Below, in pieces: positions 17,701 through 23,467 of a stretch of 35,056 nucleotides of DNA (the first letter of the stretch is position 1; each line of letters begins with the position of its first letter). A program made the position numbers and the translations under genes. Below the pieces are notes generated by a model. The model was not told the DNA's origin. It saw only the letters and a list, made by a program, of their open reading frames with translations, and made no database searches. The DNA is from Marinoscillum sp. GTDB taxonomy: Bacteria; Bacteroidota; Bacteroidia; Cytophagales; Cyclobacteriaceae. The stretch is from contig JAMWZA010000044.1 in the NCBI GenBank assembly GCA_024305105.1, forward strand, positions 1 to 35,056, read 5' to 3'.

Positions 17701-18273
17701 TCCTGCCCCAAGTGGGCCTGCCCCTCCAGCTCCACCAAGTGCTGTACTTGGATTGTTGAAGGTTCCACCATTGCCCCCTCTTGCCGTGTTGCTAACCAAG
17801 GAAGTAAAGTGTAAGCTAAGATTACCGTTCTCAAGAAAAATAGCACCACCCATTCCGGCACCTCCTCCTCCTCCTGAAGCCGCACTTCCAGCATTGCCAC
17901 CCTGGGCTCTACCATTTTTTAAGGTCAGATCACTAATAGTTACATCTCCTGTAGAATTGATGAAAAGAATTCGATGTGCATTTTGCCCGGAAACGCTGAG
18001 CACCTCTTCTCCAGGGCCGTTGATCGTCAGGGCCGTCGTGATGACCGGCAGTTGGCTATTCAATAAAATGGTTCCTGAAACATCTTCAGAGAAATTAATG
18101 ATGTCCAGACCGTCACCATTACCATTGGCATCTGTCATGGCTTGTCGAAGTGAACCCGCACCAGAATCGTTGGTGTTGGTGACTGTGAATGTTGATTGTG
18201 CCTGCGGTGATAATGAGGCGAGTAAAAGAACTCCAATTAATAATTGTTTGAAAAAGTCTATGACGTACTTCAT
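5746..18273 (-). CDS. Giant T9SS-exported multidomain cadherin/beta-helix surface protein
   Basis: A 4175-residue protein, probably a surface or secreted adhesin. Approximate order: signal peptide 1-26 ending QAQ; glycine-rich beta-helix module 28-350, opening with TVTNTNDSGAGSLRQAM; bacterial Ig-like (SbsA/Big_5-type) domains 360-700; LamG/concanavalin-like lectin domain 705-905; choice-of-anchor-D (ASH-like) domain 928-1042 followed by a propeller-like stretch to 1410; a second such pair 1412-1898; dystroglycan-type cadherin-like (PEWL, LSGTPT) and another cadherin-like domain 1905-2105; a second glycine-rich beta-helix 2108-2445, opening VVTNTNDSGEGSLRAA; twelve cadherin-like repeats 2447-3624 with DEN, DxDxDD, FDFE and NDxNEAPT calcium-type motifs; three Ig-like repeats 3625-3875; two CnaB/carboxypeptidase-regulatory-like domains 3876-4080; T9SS type A sorting domain 4098-4175, starting near VYPNP. 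No catalytic domain is recognised. The gene follows the HTCS regulator by 90 nt. Domain names are from motif recognition, not a search; the frame is uninterrupted throughout. Confidence 0.93.
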   Translation of the reverse strand: MKYVIDFFKQLLIGVLLLASLSPQAQSTFTVTNTNDSGAGSLRQAMTDANGNGDGLDIINFSEDVSGTILLNSQLPVITTALTINGPGEEVLSVSGQNAHRILFINSTGDVTISDLTLKNGRAQGGNAGSAASGGGGGAGMGGAIFLENGNLSLHFTSLVSNTARGGNGGTFNNPSTALGGAGGAGPLGAGGAATYDDGVNGIFGSGGSGGGLNFDGEPRANGGNGGYGAGGGSVGSSGGGASGVGTTGVPGTFGGTTSNPVNGIVQSGGGGAGLGAAIFIYGGSVSLNTVTVMNNSTQAGGSGGSGASSGQAKSAGIFHYSGSLTNNGVFVSGNSAPNASNTSTDNPDFFSETGLTLVETNAPVISKSIPVDGQTNYQKADDLVIYMNENIYKTDGSAIADADLSGIITFKETNASGSDINFTASIVRNKITITPDSELTNGQAYYIAVANIEDRYGNEMAGPETLTFTVDGTAPVFTADPESGTTILGRSFSFTADEAFFDLDATDIEPSEYINVVKVRLDDATGDLVSTTITREGNTLQVSLDESLPDQLYHVTLENITDANGNEIMPQVFNYSRPAFAEAKIRVNPRDGSILSTQAIEVTFEEDYYVETAPGTFALFKTRSFSQAYTDAVLDLKLNDENGTDIIDKWSFNDDGDVLYIMSNIERNSTYYLRIANLFTADQTPVEAVEIFFNTPDEFNPVAGGGYFVKNFRQSVNSGSLGSQFSMEFIVQLNGGSRRQGLFQGWASDFSNRVLFWLNDDQLVLSILDGSGNVISDQSISSNTFDESALATSFQHVGFTHDNGTVVFYYNGQPVGEGTLDISNYAFSETGTSYSSLTGDFGSVSLDPSGFMSVDEVRIWSAALSAQVVSDWHQARMSDTHPDFDQCRNLWLFDERGGKLCWDSKNNEANYSFNPDPIRGVSNRFAVPEMQVSSGDVVLASGDEVAFIAGNGGQLQKEFTITNTGTVDLALLGEASVSDFEGRFEIDYSETELLLAPGETTSFTVTFQSNDVRAYNTFLTIPNSSLESAFEVNLIGRGVSLSNGNWERLGGKDGLPAIQELWSNDGNIYFVTSVSGNSISKLIKATISPDGNLNYEEETTLPTLYNSSNYDLIGDNSGNFYTITDPGNGTGIQVKNIITNQSESFLIETSNDKMDGLLKVDRNGTVRFVHSFSDGSAYNQYGIKIQTGIPSTATITLTMEDLRTIFGTDIGSSIFAYSIAFDSNNQLFATVGTNDSKVLVLKYDPTTGWDNIGYDYTTIGVSQTAYYVNLIIDQNDNIHVGGIGQSQLRYHKFSPTGTLLEGGFTTDQLAGSNFTGFPSRQGGNLFGLGAENEPIFLFDRGSSSNGHSAAVFEDGAFRLFNETYISGTEIQYTSNAKLSIDGVTGRPFVSTDGSNGPSDLWTTQSIGPELTAFIGDKQLQAGNSIPIQIGVGFDYEFDLVISNSGLTNLQLTGDPVVSFTGDNAQDLSFDISGLPTTLLVGEVISIPMTFAPKTIYTNSEVVVSLPSNLQGDDFEFKLVLNALDDTNTGEWSVHTDIVDPPYTDVDMRIGKNNQPVYTYNTYQTIVYPSGPNAEVTIPYARLETYQEFSGHETFDPETLEENINLSTAYPLTDHFPQIQSLVNPKNNLNHFAYGSIQFNSIRPNLFASHPVSGLSRVTFANNRIGRADFEFDENGDPWFLLMDDENGFLFLANDGEENIFFSGTSRNSKDLDLEIGDDFMYSMTQEFGQSLGYKSPIGSRSTSQGAVTFLGSSSNQLRNGNYSDETHNKDIELFDGKQYTVWIRSDGGIEFYENTTFISNPGVSNVIDLQLQIHPDGTPYIAYIEDLGANQFPVSVIKLVDGVWETVGEPRFSYGDYSDQYAGLTDAPTRPALRAAFQINDLGQLFVFYGDIYTVTEAPEAFNHPPAFTSTPGTEVNEGEEYIYEIAASDSDLDALTFGTTDLPEWLTFTDNGDGTALLSGTPTDEDAIEYSFSVTVSDGSLITTQEITLTVNDLNTQPYFDQPVSTITIDQDVELQTLDLTGLTDGDFYMEQSLSFEVVSDNEFLLSSLSAIANEDGTGSLLYQPASGESGVATITLTLLDDGTPQKSITYNIEITVNPVTDTNAIVVTNTNDSGEGSLRAAIIAANENPDHNVIDLRFIEGTIALTSSLPALSSNMDIVGTDASPVTVSGENAHQVFYMTSGKVLLKGFEIANGLNRGGDGTQGSGGGGGGAGFGGAVFLDRGNLIIDRMNFSGNVALGGNGGNAGAVNGGDGGSSRFGTGGAGGAVGNFDTHGAAGASGVFYGTGGGGGEKGFSGFSGGKGGDGNFGGGAGGGAGVSSGSSYGNPGNAGTFGGNGGKANNGGAGGGGAGLGGAIYAKSGNLIVNATTFISNAATGGSKGTNSGSTSVIQPTNGSGKGGAIFLYQDVAYKLTDVVYSGNSATSDLNTIGDDNNIYIGTDQGASSIFLSNTSIDENQSGPVLIGNLSTFTGNPSDVFYYTIISSSLDENDLDIDGEQLNYMGSGLDFETESSFSIQIESTTGSATNLINFTIAINDLDEPATDFDLSGNSLDEGQDAGTVVGSFIVTDVDGGENTFILSSGFGDNALFQIEEDELQTAAVLDFDEQTSYSIQVELYELVKQFTITLNNINVAPTNIVLSGSTTPENGFADVLIGTLSTEDTDDEDTHTYTIVGGTTSFENDDVKLIGNELYTNRSFDFETEPEVTVEIRSTDNGQESVSQTLTITIEDTNDVPTGIELSANTVEENVAVGTVIATVTVSDPDANDQHTLSLTQGYEQNYAVSIDGLNIVSAIPMDYETLSSLALQLLVEDVAGGLNQFEVVVEVLDLNEAPTAITLDNASINENTAAGSAVGQLSAEGPEESDSYTFSLVDGFGDNTSFTITDTGLQNAAVFNYENKSSYSIKIAVTDGNGGSLEQEFTISVNDINEAPTAMTLSSNSIDENTAAETIIATLSTSDEDTDDVHTYSLTNEFGDNAGFQISEDELITVAVPDFETKESYSIQVEVNDGNGGSHTQQFTISINDVNEAPTDIALSNDGIDEDAEVGAVIGTLSTTDQDTDDTHIYEVLTTIEVGGTDIYPIVADGDDLVTAVGLDYEVLPNFEIEVQTTDSDGLTFTKTFVLYANDINEAPTAITISASSVDENETAGTEVGEFTVTDQDSESSHAITLTEGYEDNGSFEIDGNKLKIAEIFDFEIKSSYTIQVLADDGSGGSLEQTFIIAVNDTNDAPTNLSLSANTIEENAAVATGIGVLSATDEDTDDQLTFNLIAGFGDNSSFTIADDHLESATSFDFEEKPTYVIKVQVSDGNGGSVSQEFEITVTDANEAPSGIALSNDDINEDAPVGSVIGTLSTTDEDTDDTHSYEVLTTIEIDGTHIYPIVADGDDLVTAFELDYEVFPNFEIEVRTTDSGGLTFTRSFVLYANDVNEAPSAIALSALSVNENLEVGTEVGEFTVIDQDAGSSHTLTLVADYEDNGSFEIDGNKLKTAEIFDFETNSSYNIQVLADDGNGGTLQQTFTIAVNDTNDAPTSISLSANTIDENAEVGTVIGTLSATDEDAADELTFSLGSNFGDNSSFSISEGQLQSAESFNYEAKSSYMIKVRVSDGNEGTFEQEFDITVNNIDEGESQTITFESLADRTFGDASFELTATASSGLSVNFTSSDESILTISGTTATIISAGEVTIAANQEGDETYEQALEVTQTLTINKAEQVITFDPLPDVVLGSGDLELIALASSGLEVSYSVSGPAEVDGNVMSISGLGEVIVTASQSGDINYLPANDLTQKFNVTDPNKEDQTISFDPPAVVYVNETPIILEAVSDVGLEVFYEVVSGSNLANLSGNNLHLEATGTIVVRAFNAGDETFEAASIAHSIEIRPMLSLSGTVTDENDDPFGDGTVLIVNANTGEEAALALSADGTYHFSELKGGEYYLGVIPDDQTTYFTTAYGDVVDLREASVISLDQDISGIDIQLVAKPSGDLLTGNGVLAGRVIEDDGSGSRITMGRILEGVPVEGASILLVRKSDGLIMTEVFTNTDGDFKINGVPEGTFSIVINIPGVKGSVSTDVTIDDQTEVTMTAMVGEDGIVFDTEVVEVEVLGLDMISLEVYPNPILETLNVRFESKMQRVDWRVINMFGQEVFSGYWLETTESSISFEAMSHGVYFLHLTGSDGSNRQLKVVK
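7403..8296 (-). repeat. 894-bp tandem duplication, copy B (cadherin repeats 10-12)
   Basis: Second copy of the three-repeat block, in frame and in the same order as copy A. By eye, repeat 10 is about four-fifths identical to repeat 7, repeat 11 about three-quarters identical to repeat 8, and repeat 12 about two-thirds identical to repeat 9. Offsets are 894 bp at every landmark tested, so no indels separate the copies between these points. Confidence 0.9.
8297..9190 (-). repeat. 894-bp tandem duplication, copy A (cadherin repeats 7-9)
   Basis: Three cadherin-like repeats of 102, 98 and 98 residues (298 in total) recur immediately downstream with an exact 894-bp offset. Landmarks on the plus strand are TCGCATAGAGCACGAAA at 8901 and 8007, AGGTCATCGCCATCAGC at 9011 and 8117, and GATTTCAGCG at 8701 and 7807. 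The first repeat of the block is an atypical form containing IYPIVADGDDLVTA. Confidence 0.9.
10965..11955 (-). repeat. Glycine-rich beta-helix module 2 (coding)
   Basis: Encodes residues about 2108-2445 of the giant protein. It opens with TNTNDSGEGSLRAAI, then NAHQVFYM, VLLKGFEIANG and GGGGGGAGFGGAVF, matching module 1 element by element. The glycine-rich core (about 11080-11690) is longer than in module 1. The module separates the lectin/propeller half of the protein from the cadherin half. Confidence 0.75.
17230..18195 (-). repeat. Glycine-rich beta-helix module 1 (coding)
   Basis: Encodes residues about 27-348 of the giant protein. It opens with TNTNDSGAGSLRQAM, passes through a beta-helix-like rung region (LTINGPGEE, NAHRILFI, VTISDLTL) and then a glycine-rich section (about 17325-17915) with GGGGGAGMGGAIF. 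The same plan occurs again near 10965-11955. This is the choice-of-anchor type right-handed beta-helix seen in many surface proteins of the phylum. Confidence 0.75.
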
Positions 18274-18363
18274 GGCAGATAAAATTTATTCGAGCCATAA
18301 AGATGGGCCTGTTAATCAGCCAAAATCCCGACATATTTTACCTCATTTCGGACATCTGGAGGT

Positions 18364-21300
18364 TTAGATGTATTCAGAGGGCATTTTGCCATACCGCTCA
18401 AAGAATACTTTGCTGAAATACGAAGATTTTTCAAAGCCCACCGAGTTGGCCACTTCTGATACAGTCCGAAACGACTTGGACTCCAATCCAGATTTCGCTT
18501 TCCGAAGTTTTACTTCTTTGATCAGGTTGGCAGGAGTCAGTCCGGTGGTTTTTTTAACCACCCGAGTGAGCTGCCTATCACTGAGAGCTGCTTTTTCTGA
18601 TAGGTTCAATACACCAAAGTTTCTGTTGGCGATATTTAACTCAATCTGTTCGATTAGGTCATTGATAATGGGGTCATTGGAAAATTCAGTTTCATTGTCA
18701 GCGGATAGGTAGGACATTCGTTCGAACTGGTTTTGAAGAATATTTCGCACCCTGATTTCCAGCTCCATCGGACTAAATGGCTTGGTTAGGTAATCGTCCA
18801 GACCAAAAGAAAGTGCTTCCAGCCTGGTTTCATAACTAGACTTAGCCGTGAGCATCATCATGGATTTTAACCTCCATTTGGGGTCCGATTTTATTTTTTC
18901 AAGCAGTTCAAGCCCGTCCATTACCGGCATCATGATATCGGTAATGACCAAGTCTGGATTATACGAATCCATCACTTCCAGCGCTTCCTGACCATTGCTT
19001 TGGCGCATTACCTGAAACTCATCTCCTAAAACCTGTGCAATGTAATCGGCCATCTCAATGTTATCTTCTACTACCAGTATTTTGTTATTGGGATAAGCAT
19101 ACCGCTGATGAGGACGTTCCAAATTTTCTACTACTTCCTTCACCTTGTGAGGTCCCGAAGGACTTATAAATTGGTCAGCCTTTAGTTTTAGGGAGAATTT
19201 ACTTCCCTTCCCATACTCGCTTTCGACACTAATCTCACCACCCAAGGCATGTGTGATCTCCTTTACGTAAGCCAGTCCAATACCCGTACTGTGAGGCTGT
19301 AATTGACCGTGAGAAGTTTGGTAAAATCTTTCAAAAATCTTGTCAAGTTCTTCTGAAGGGATGCCTCCAGCCTGATCCGTGACTGAAACAATCAAATGAT
19401 CATCCTGATAAGTAACATCAAGTCGAATTTTGTCACCGGACGAACTGTATTTAAAAGCATTAGAGACTAAGTTATGTACTATTTTTTGTACTTGATCTGC
19501 AGCTAAGATGATCCGTAGAGTCGGTTCGAAGCTAAGGTTCATCTCCCAAAATACTCCTTGCTCTTCAGTGAGTAATCGATAGCTATTATCCAGTTCTTCA
19601 AAATAGTCTTTTACATGAACAGGAATATGATTGATATTTAGGTTTCCTGTTTCAAGCTTATTGAACTCTAGGATCTCATCAATCAAGCTACGCAGTGTGT
19701 CCACATTTCGATTAGCTACTTTCAGGTTACGTTCTACTTGAGCCGGGTCTTTGGTCTTTCCCTGAATTATGGATAAAATGGGTCCTTGAATCAGGGTTAA
19801 AGGAGTTCTGAACTCATGCGATATATTGGAAAAAAAACGAGTTTTGATCTTGTCTAGTTCTTTGATCTTTTCTGCTTGCTGATTCACCTCGGAAGTTCGC
19901 TCGGTCACAATCTTTTCCAGTCTGATTTTATCACGCTTAATTTTGCGGTCTCGTGTTACTATCGCGCCTATGAATAACAAAACATAAGATATGTATGCCC
20001 AGCCCGAAGCCCAAAATGGGGGCTTAATCCTAATAGTCAATGAAGTGGGTTTACCCCAGATCCCATCATAATTAGATGAACGTACATCCAGAGTATAAAT
20101 TCCAGTTTTTAAATCTGTAAAGACCAGCTCATTGTTGGTCGGTATCCAGTTGTTTCCACTCAGTTCCCGAATCCGATACTGATAGTTAGTTTTCTCTGAG
20201 CCAATTATTTGATCACTAGAAATAAACAATGTCAATAAGTCGTCATCGTAATTCAAACTGATTTGATCTAATCCAATTAGCGAGAAGGTATAGTTTAAAT
20301 CCTTTTTTTGTAACTCATAAGACTCAAAAAGTGTGTGCGATTCGTTCTTAAAAGGGTAAATATCATCAGGGTCAAAAGAGGAATACCCATTCAAACCTCC
20401 TAAATAAACACGCCCCTCTAGCCCCTTATAAATAGCTCCAACATTGTACTGATTGCCCTGAAGTCCATCACCAATGAAGTAGGACTGTATCTGCCCTGAG
20501 GGTGCGTAAGAATTAAGTCCTTTATTGGTCATTAACCAGATTCTGTCTCTCTGATCAAACACTGCACCTAACACATTATCAGATAAAAGCCCATCAGATC
20601 TCCGGAGTACTAGCTGGACTTGCCCTTCTTCAACACGATATAGCCCTCGGCTGGATGACACTAAAAGTCGATTGTTTTCATATGTCAAGTGGTTGATCCT
20701 GATTGAATCAAGCTCTGTTCCCAACGAATCGAATTGATAGGTATGGGGATCAAATGAAAACAGCCCTTCTTGAGATCCACACCAGATCAACCCATTCTTG
20801 TCTACTGAAAGGTCATTTATTATATCCCCAAACTCGTACTCTGTGGGAACCCTTGGGAAGTGGTCCCACCTATTGTGATGTATATTGATTCGCCATAGCC
20901 CATTACCAGAACCAACATATACAAAGGAATCTACAGCGATCAAATCAGATGTATAATTGGACGGGATAACCGTTCGATTGTTGATATTTATCAAATGCTG
21001 AGTAAATAAGTTCGTCTCTTGATTAAGCTTACTAATACCACCTGAATAGGACCCGACCCAAACTGATCCATTATCATCTCCTGTCAATGCATATACGGTA
21101 TTATCCCATAAGGAGTATTTCTCGTTTTGATCAAATTTATAATTGAAATATTTACCTGAGTTTTTATCAAGCTTAGAAATTCCCCCCAGACCATTCACCC
21201 CCACCCAAAGATGCTCTGCTGTTTCGAAAAAAGAGTGAACGTCATTAAGTTGCAAACTGTGATCATCAAAAGGGTTATTTCGCTCCGTGCTGAACCTGTT

Positions 21301-22374
21301 GAGCACCTTGTGTGACCAGTTAACGCCACCTCCATCTGTTCCCACCCAAAGTACCTCACGATCATCAACATATAGATCCCAAATGTCTATGTCATTTACA
21401 GTGCCTTCATCCTTTGGGTTATGATTATAGTGATAAAAAGTATCTTCATCTGGCTGATAGAGATAAATACCTCCTCCATTAGTTCCAAAAAGTATTTGTC
21501 CAGAAGGTAATTCCTCTATGGTAAGAATTGCATAGAATACTCCAAGCCCCTTTGCACCCTGAGGATATAAAGTGTATTCCAAAGTTTCAGGATTCACTCG
21601 GACCAGATAGCTTCCAACCCCATCATCTACCACGATTCCATACCAAATGTATCCATCCCTGGTCAATTTCATCTTGTAGATCGGTGTATCAGAAAGGTGG
21701 AAAACTGGATTCTCACTATTGTTCTTGTTGGAAAATTTACCTGTGGCTATGTCTAAAAGATTTAACGAAAAATAGGAAGAAATAAAGGCTTTGTTTTTGT
21801 AAAAAACAATGTCCTGTAAATAAGATTCGTCTAGTGACCAGGGGTCAAGGGAATCTGCCTGAAAATGATATATTGAATCTTTCTCGATCTTTAGCAAACC
21901 TATGCTAGTCGTTGCCCATAGCTTGTTTTGAGTATCCACCTCAAAATGAATAGCAGTGTAAGGTTCTTCATTAGCTACATGTAAGTGATGAAAATCATCA
22001 CTACTATAGCGATATATATCTATTCCATTGTCCGTTGCAATAAACAGCGAATCCCTGCCATATTGGATTAAATCAAAAATATAGTTGTCTGATAAACTCT
22101 TCGGATTGCCTTTATCGTGGTAATAATGGCGAAAATCATGACCGTTATAGCGGTCTAAACCGTCTCTTGTTCCGATCCAGAACAAACCATATTCGTCTTT
22201 AAATAGCTTGTTAACAGATGCGTTACTCAAACCTTCTTCAACGGAAAAAGACTTAAAAGTATAATCAGGCTGGCAAATGGCTGGATTAACAGCATAAAAT
22301 AAGGCAATGGAATAAAAGATAGCCTTCACTGAGAATCTTAATGGCATTAGTTTAATGAAACATCTTAATGACAC
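18364..22374 (-). CDS. Hybrid two-component system sensor/regulator (HTCS) with AraC output
   Basis: One-protein signalling system in the inner membrane. From the N-terminus: signal sequence/anchor about 15-35; periplasmic Reg_prop two-propeller sensor 36-715 with repeats such as LFWIGTRDGLDRYN, VLWVGTDGGG and IWLMTNKGLN; Y_Y_Y domain about 720-785; one membrane segment about 789-807; HisKA with His853 in SNISHEFRTPLTL; HATPase with N972 in LVSNAFKYS and GxG motifs (DQAGGIP, STGIGLAY); receiver domain 1098-1210 with Asp1146 in DLVITDIMMPVMDG and Lys1198; AraC-type HTH at the C-terminus ending SSYFSKVFFERYGKMPSEY. All phosphorelay residues are present. The longest frame starts with GTG at 22374; the ATG at 22347 (18364..22347, 1327 aa) gives a better signal peptide and is my preferred start. 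Family members usually sense glycans and control polysaccharide loci; here the downstream gene is the giant surface protein. Confidence 0.93.
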   Translation of the reverse strand: MSLRCFIKLMPLRFSVKAIFYSIALFYAVNPAICQPDYTFKSFSVEEGLSNASVNKLFKDEYGLFWIGTRDGLDRYNGHDFRHYYHDKGNPKSLSDNYIFDLIQYGRDSLFIATDNGIDIYRYSSDDFHHLHVANEEPYTAIHFEVDTQNKLWATTSIGLLKIEKDSIYHFQADSLDPWSLDESYLQDIVFYKNKAFISSYFSLNLLDIATGKFSNKNNSENPVFHLSDTPIYKMKLTRDGYIWYGIVVDDGVGSYLVRVNPETLEYTLYPQGAKGLGVFYAILTIEELPSGQILFGTNGGGIYLYQPDEDTFYHYNHNPKDEGTVNDIDIWDLYVDDREVLWVGTDGGGVNWSHKVLNRFSTERNNPFDDHSLQLNDVHSFFETAEHLWVGVNGLGGISKLDKNSGKYFNYKFDQNEKYSLWDNTVYALTGDDNGSVWVGSYSGGISKLNQETNLFTQHLININNRTVIPSNYTSDLIAVDSFVYVGSGNGLWRINIHHNRWDHFPRVPTEYEFGDIINDLSVDKNGLIWCGSQEGLFSFDPHTYQFDSLGTELDSIRINHLTYENNRLLVSSSRGLYRVEEGQVQLVLRRSDGLLSDNVLGAVFDQRDRIWLMTNKGLNSYAPSGQIQSYFIGDGLQGNQYNVGAIYKGLEGRVYLGGLNGYSSFDPDDIYPFKNESHTLFESYELQKKDLNYTFSLIGLDQISLNYDDDLLTLFISSDQIIGSEKTNYQYRIRELSGNNWIPTNNELVFTDLKTGIYTLDVRSSNYDGIWGKPTSLTIRIKPPFWASGWAYISYVLLFIGAIVTRDRKIKRDKIRLEKIVTERTSEVNQQAEKIKELDKIKTRFFSNISHEFRTPLTLIQGPILSIIQGKTKDPAQVERNLKVANRNVDTLRSLIDEILEFNKLETGNLNINHIPVHVKDYFEELDNSYRLLTEEQGVFWEMNLSFEPTLRIILAADQVQKIVHNLVSNAFKYSSSGDKIRLDVTYQDDHLIVSVTDQAGGIPSEELDKIFERFYQTSHGQLQPHSTGIGLAYVKEITHALGGEISVESEYGKGSKFSLKLKADQFISPSGPHKVKEVVENLERPHQRYAYPNNKILVVEDNIEMADYIAQVLGDEFQVMRQSNGQEALEVMDSYNPDLVITDIMMPVMDGLELLEKIKSDPKWRLKSMMMLTAKSSYETRLEALSFGLDDYLTKPFSPMELEIRVRNILQNQFERMSYLSADNETEFSNDPIINDLIEQIELNIANRNFGVLNLSEKAALSDRQLTRVVKKTTGLTPANLIKEVKLRKAKSGLESKSFRTVSEVANSVGFEKSSYFSKVFFERYGKMPSEYI

Positions 22375-22375
22375 T

Positions 22376-22405
22376 TGAAATTATTCACCTCTAAACATAT
22401 GGCAA
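22376..22405 (-). promoter_or_regulatory. Possible Bacteroidota-type promoter for the HTCS gene
   Basis: On the minus strand TTG (22403-22405, within ATTTTGCC) is followed after 19 nt by TAATTTCA (22376-22383), close to the phylum consensus TTG…TAnnTTTG, with one mismatch in the conserved TTTG. If used, transcription would start near 22369, inside the GTG-initiated frame, which would favour the ATG at 22347 as the start. Confidence 0.3.
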
Positions 22406-22433
22406 AATCGAAGAACCAAGAGAACTTATTCGA

Positions 22434-23441
22434 CTAACCTTTTACAATTCCCGCCAAACTCTCTATCCACAGGGGATCATCATTCAGACTCTCTACCAGA
22501 TCCCATTGTTCGCCACCAGCCTCTTCAAATTTTTCTTTGTATTCTTCACCCACTTCGATGGTCGTTTCCAGGCAGTCCGAAACAAAAGCCGGAGAAAATG
22601 CCAAAACTCTGGTTTTTCCGTTTTTCGCAAGTTCTTTCAAGACGTCTTCGGTATAGGGCCTGATCCATGGATCTTTACCCAGACGCGACTGAAAACAAAC
22701 AGTATATTGGTCTTCAGACAAGCCAAGTTTCTCTGCAACCAGTCGCGTGGTATGGAAACATTGGGCACGGTAACAAAACTGGTTACGTTCATGAAATTTA
22801 CTGCAGCAGCTACCCAGTTGACATTGATTACCCACTGATCCTTTTCGGATTTGTCGCTCGGGTAAGCCATGGTAACTAAATACGAAGTGGTCGTACTTCG
22901 TTTTCTCCATCCAACGGCGCCCATTTTTGGCAATTACCTCTAAAAACTTATCGTCTTCTAAAAACTGTGAGGTGAACTTAATCTCAGGAATAATCTGCCA
23001 GGTTTTGGTGATTTCCATCACTTTATCAATGATCGAGCCTGTAGTAGCTGAGGCATACTGTGGAAACAAAGGAATGACGTGAATGCTAGAGACATTCTCC
23101 TCACTCAATTTGTGCAAACCTGACTCGATGGATGGGCTTTGATAACGCATAGCGTACTCCACCACATACTCGTCTCCAAGCAACTCACGCATCGGGTCTA
23201 AAAGATCTTCTGTGTAATACTTTAAGGGCGAGCCTCTTTCGGTAAACAGCTTGCGATACTCGCCAGCGGATTTGGGAGCACGAAAAGGTGCTATGATCAA
23301 ATTGACTAACATCCAACGTGGTACAGCTGGAATATCAATTACACGTTTGTCGCTAAGGAATTCTCTCAAATATTTTCTAACGTCCGAAACTTTCGTGGAA
23401 TCTGGTGTGCCTAGATTGACCAGTAGTACGCCTTTCTTCAT
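22434..23441 (-). CDS. hemH: Ferrochelatase
   Basis: Inserts Fe2+ into protoporphyrin IX (or coproporphyrin III in the alternative pathway) to make haem. The 335 residues fit the family. Seen: N-terminal GVLLVNLGTPDS, YRKLFTERGSPLKYYT, VIPLFPQYASATTGS, the active-site His191 in FSYHGLPERQ, QSRLGKDPWIRPYTED and SPAFVSDCLETTIEVGEEY. Between residues 207 and 228 lies a cysteine cluster (Cys207, 212, 213, 223, 228) in the region just after the active-site loop; such clusters in some bacterial ferrochelatases hold a [2Fe-2S] centre, which is possible here but unproven. It lies 26 nt after the VTT-like gene and 59 nt before the HTCS gene on the same strand, so co-transcription with the membrane gene is likely. 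Confidence 0.93.
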   Translation of the reverse strand: MKKGVLLVNLGTPDSTKVSDVRKYLREFLSDKRVIDIPAVPRWMLVNLIIAPFRAPKSAGEYRKLFTERGSPLKYYTEDLLDPMRELLGDEYVVEYAMRYQSPSIESGLHKLSEENVSSIHVIPLFPQYASATTGSIIDKVMEITKTWQIIPEIKFTSQFLEDDKFLEVIAKNGRRWMEKTKYDHFVFSYHGLPERQIRKGSVGNQCQLGSCCSKFHERNQFCYRAQCFHTTRLVAEKLGLSEDQYTVCFQSRLGKDPWIRPYTEDVLKELAKNGKTRVLAFSPAFVSDCLETTIEVGEEYKEKFEEAGGEQWDLVESLNDDPLWIESLAGIVKG

Positions 23442-23467
23442 GTGCTGTTTTTATCTGAAAGGGAAAC

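Noticed and set aside
17501-18367. 288-aa plus-strand proline-rich frame opposite the giant gene
   Set aside because: It is the antisense of glycine-rich codons (GGN read backwards gives Pro-type CCN). The minus-strand frame carries clear domains, so this is a shadow.
5746-22374. Polysaccharide utilisation locus
   Set aside because: The HTCS regulator is typical of one, but no SusC/SusD pair, glycoside hydrolase or polysaccharide lyase is visible in the window.
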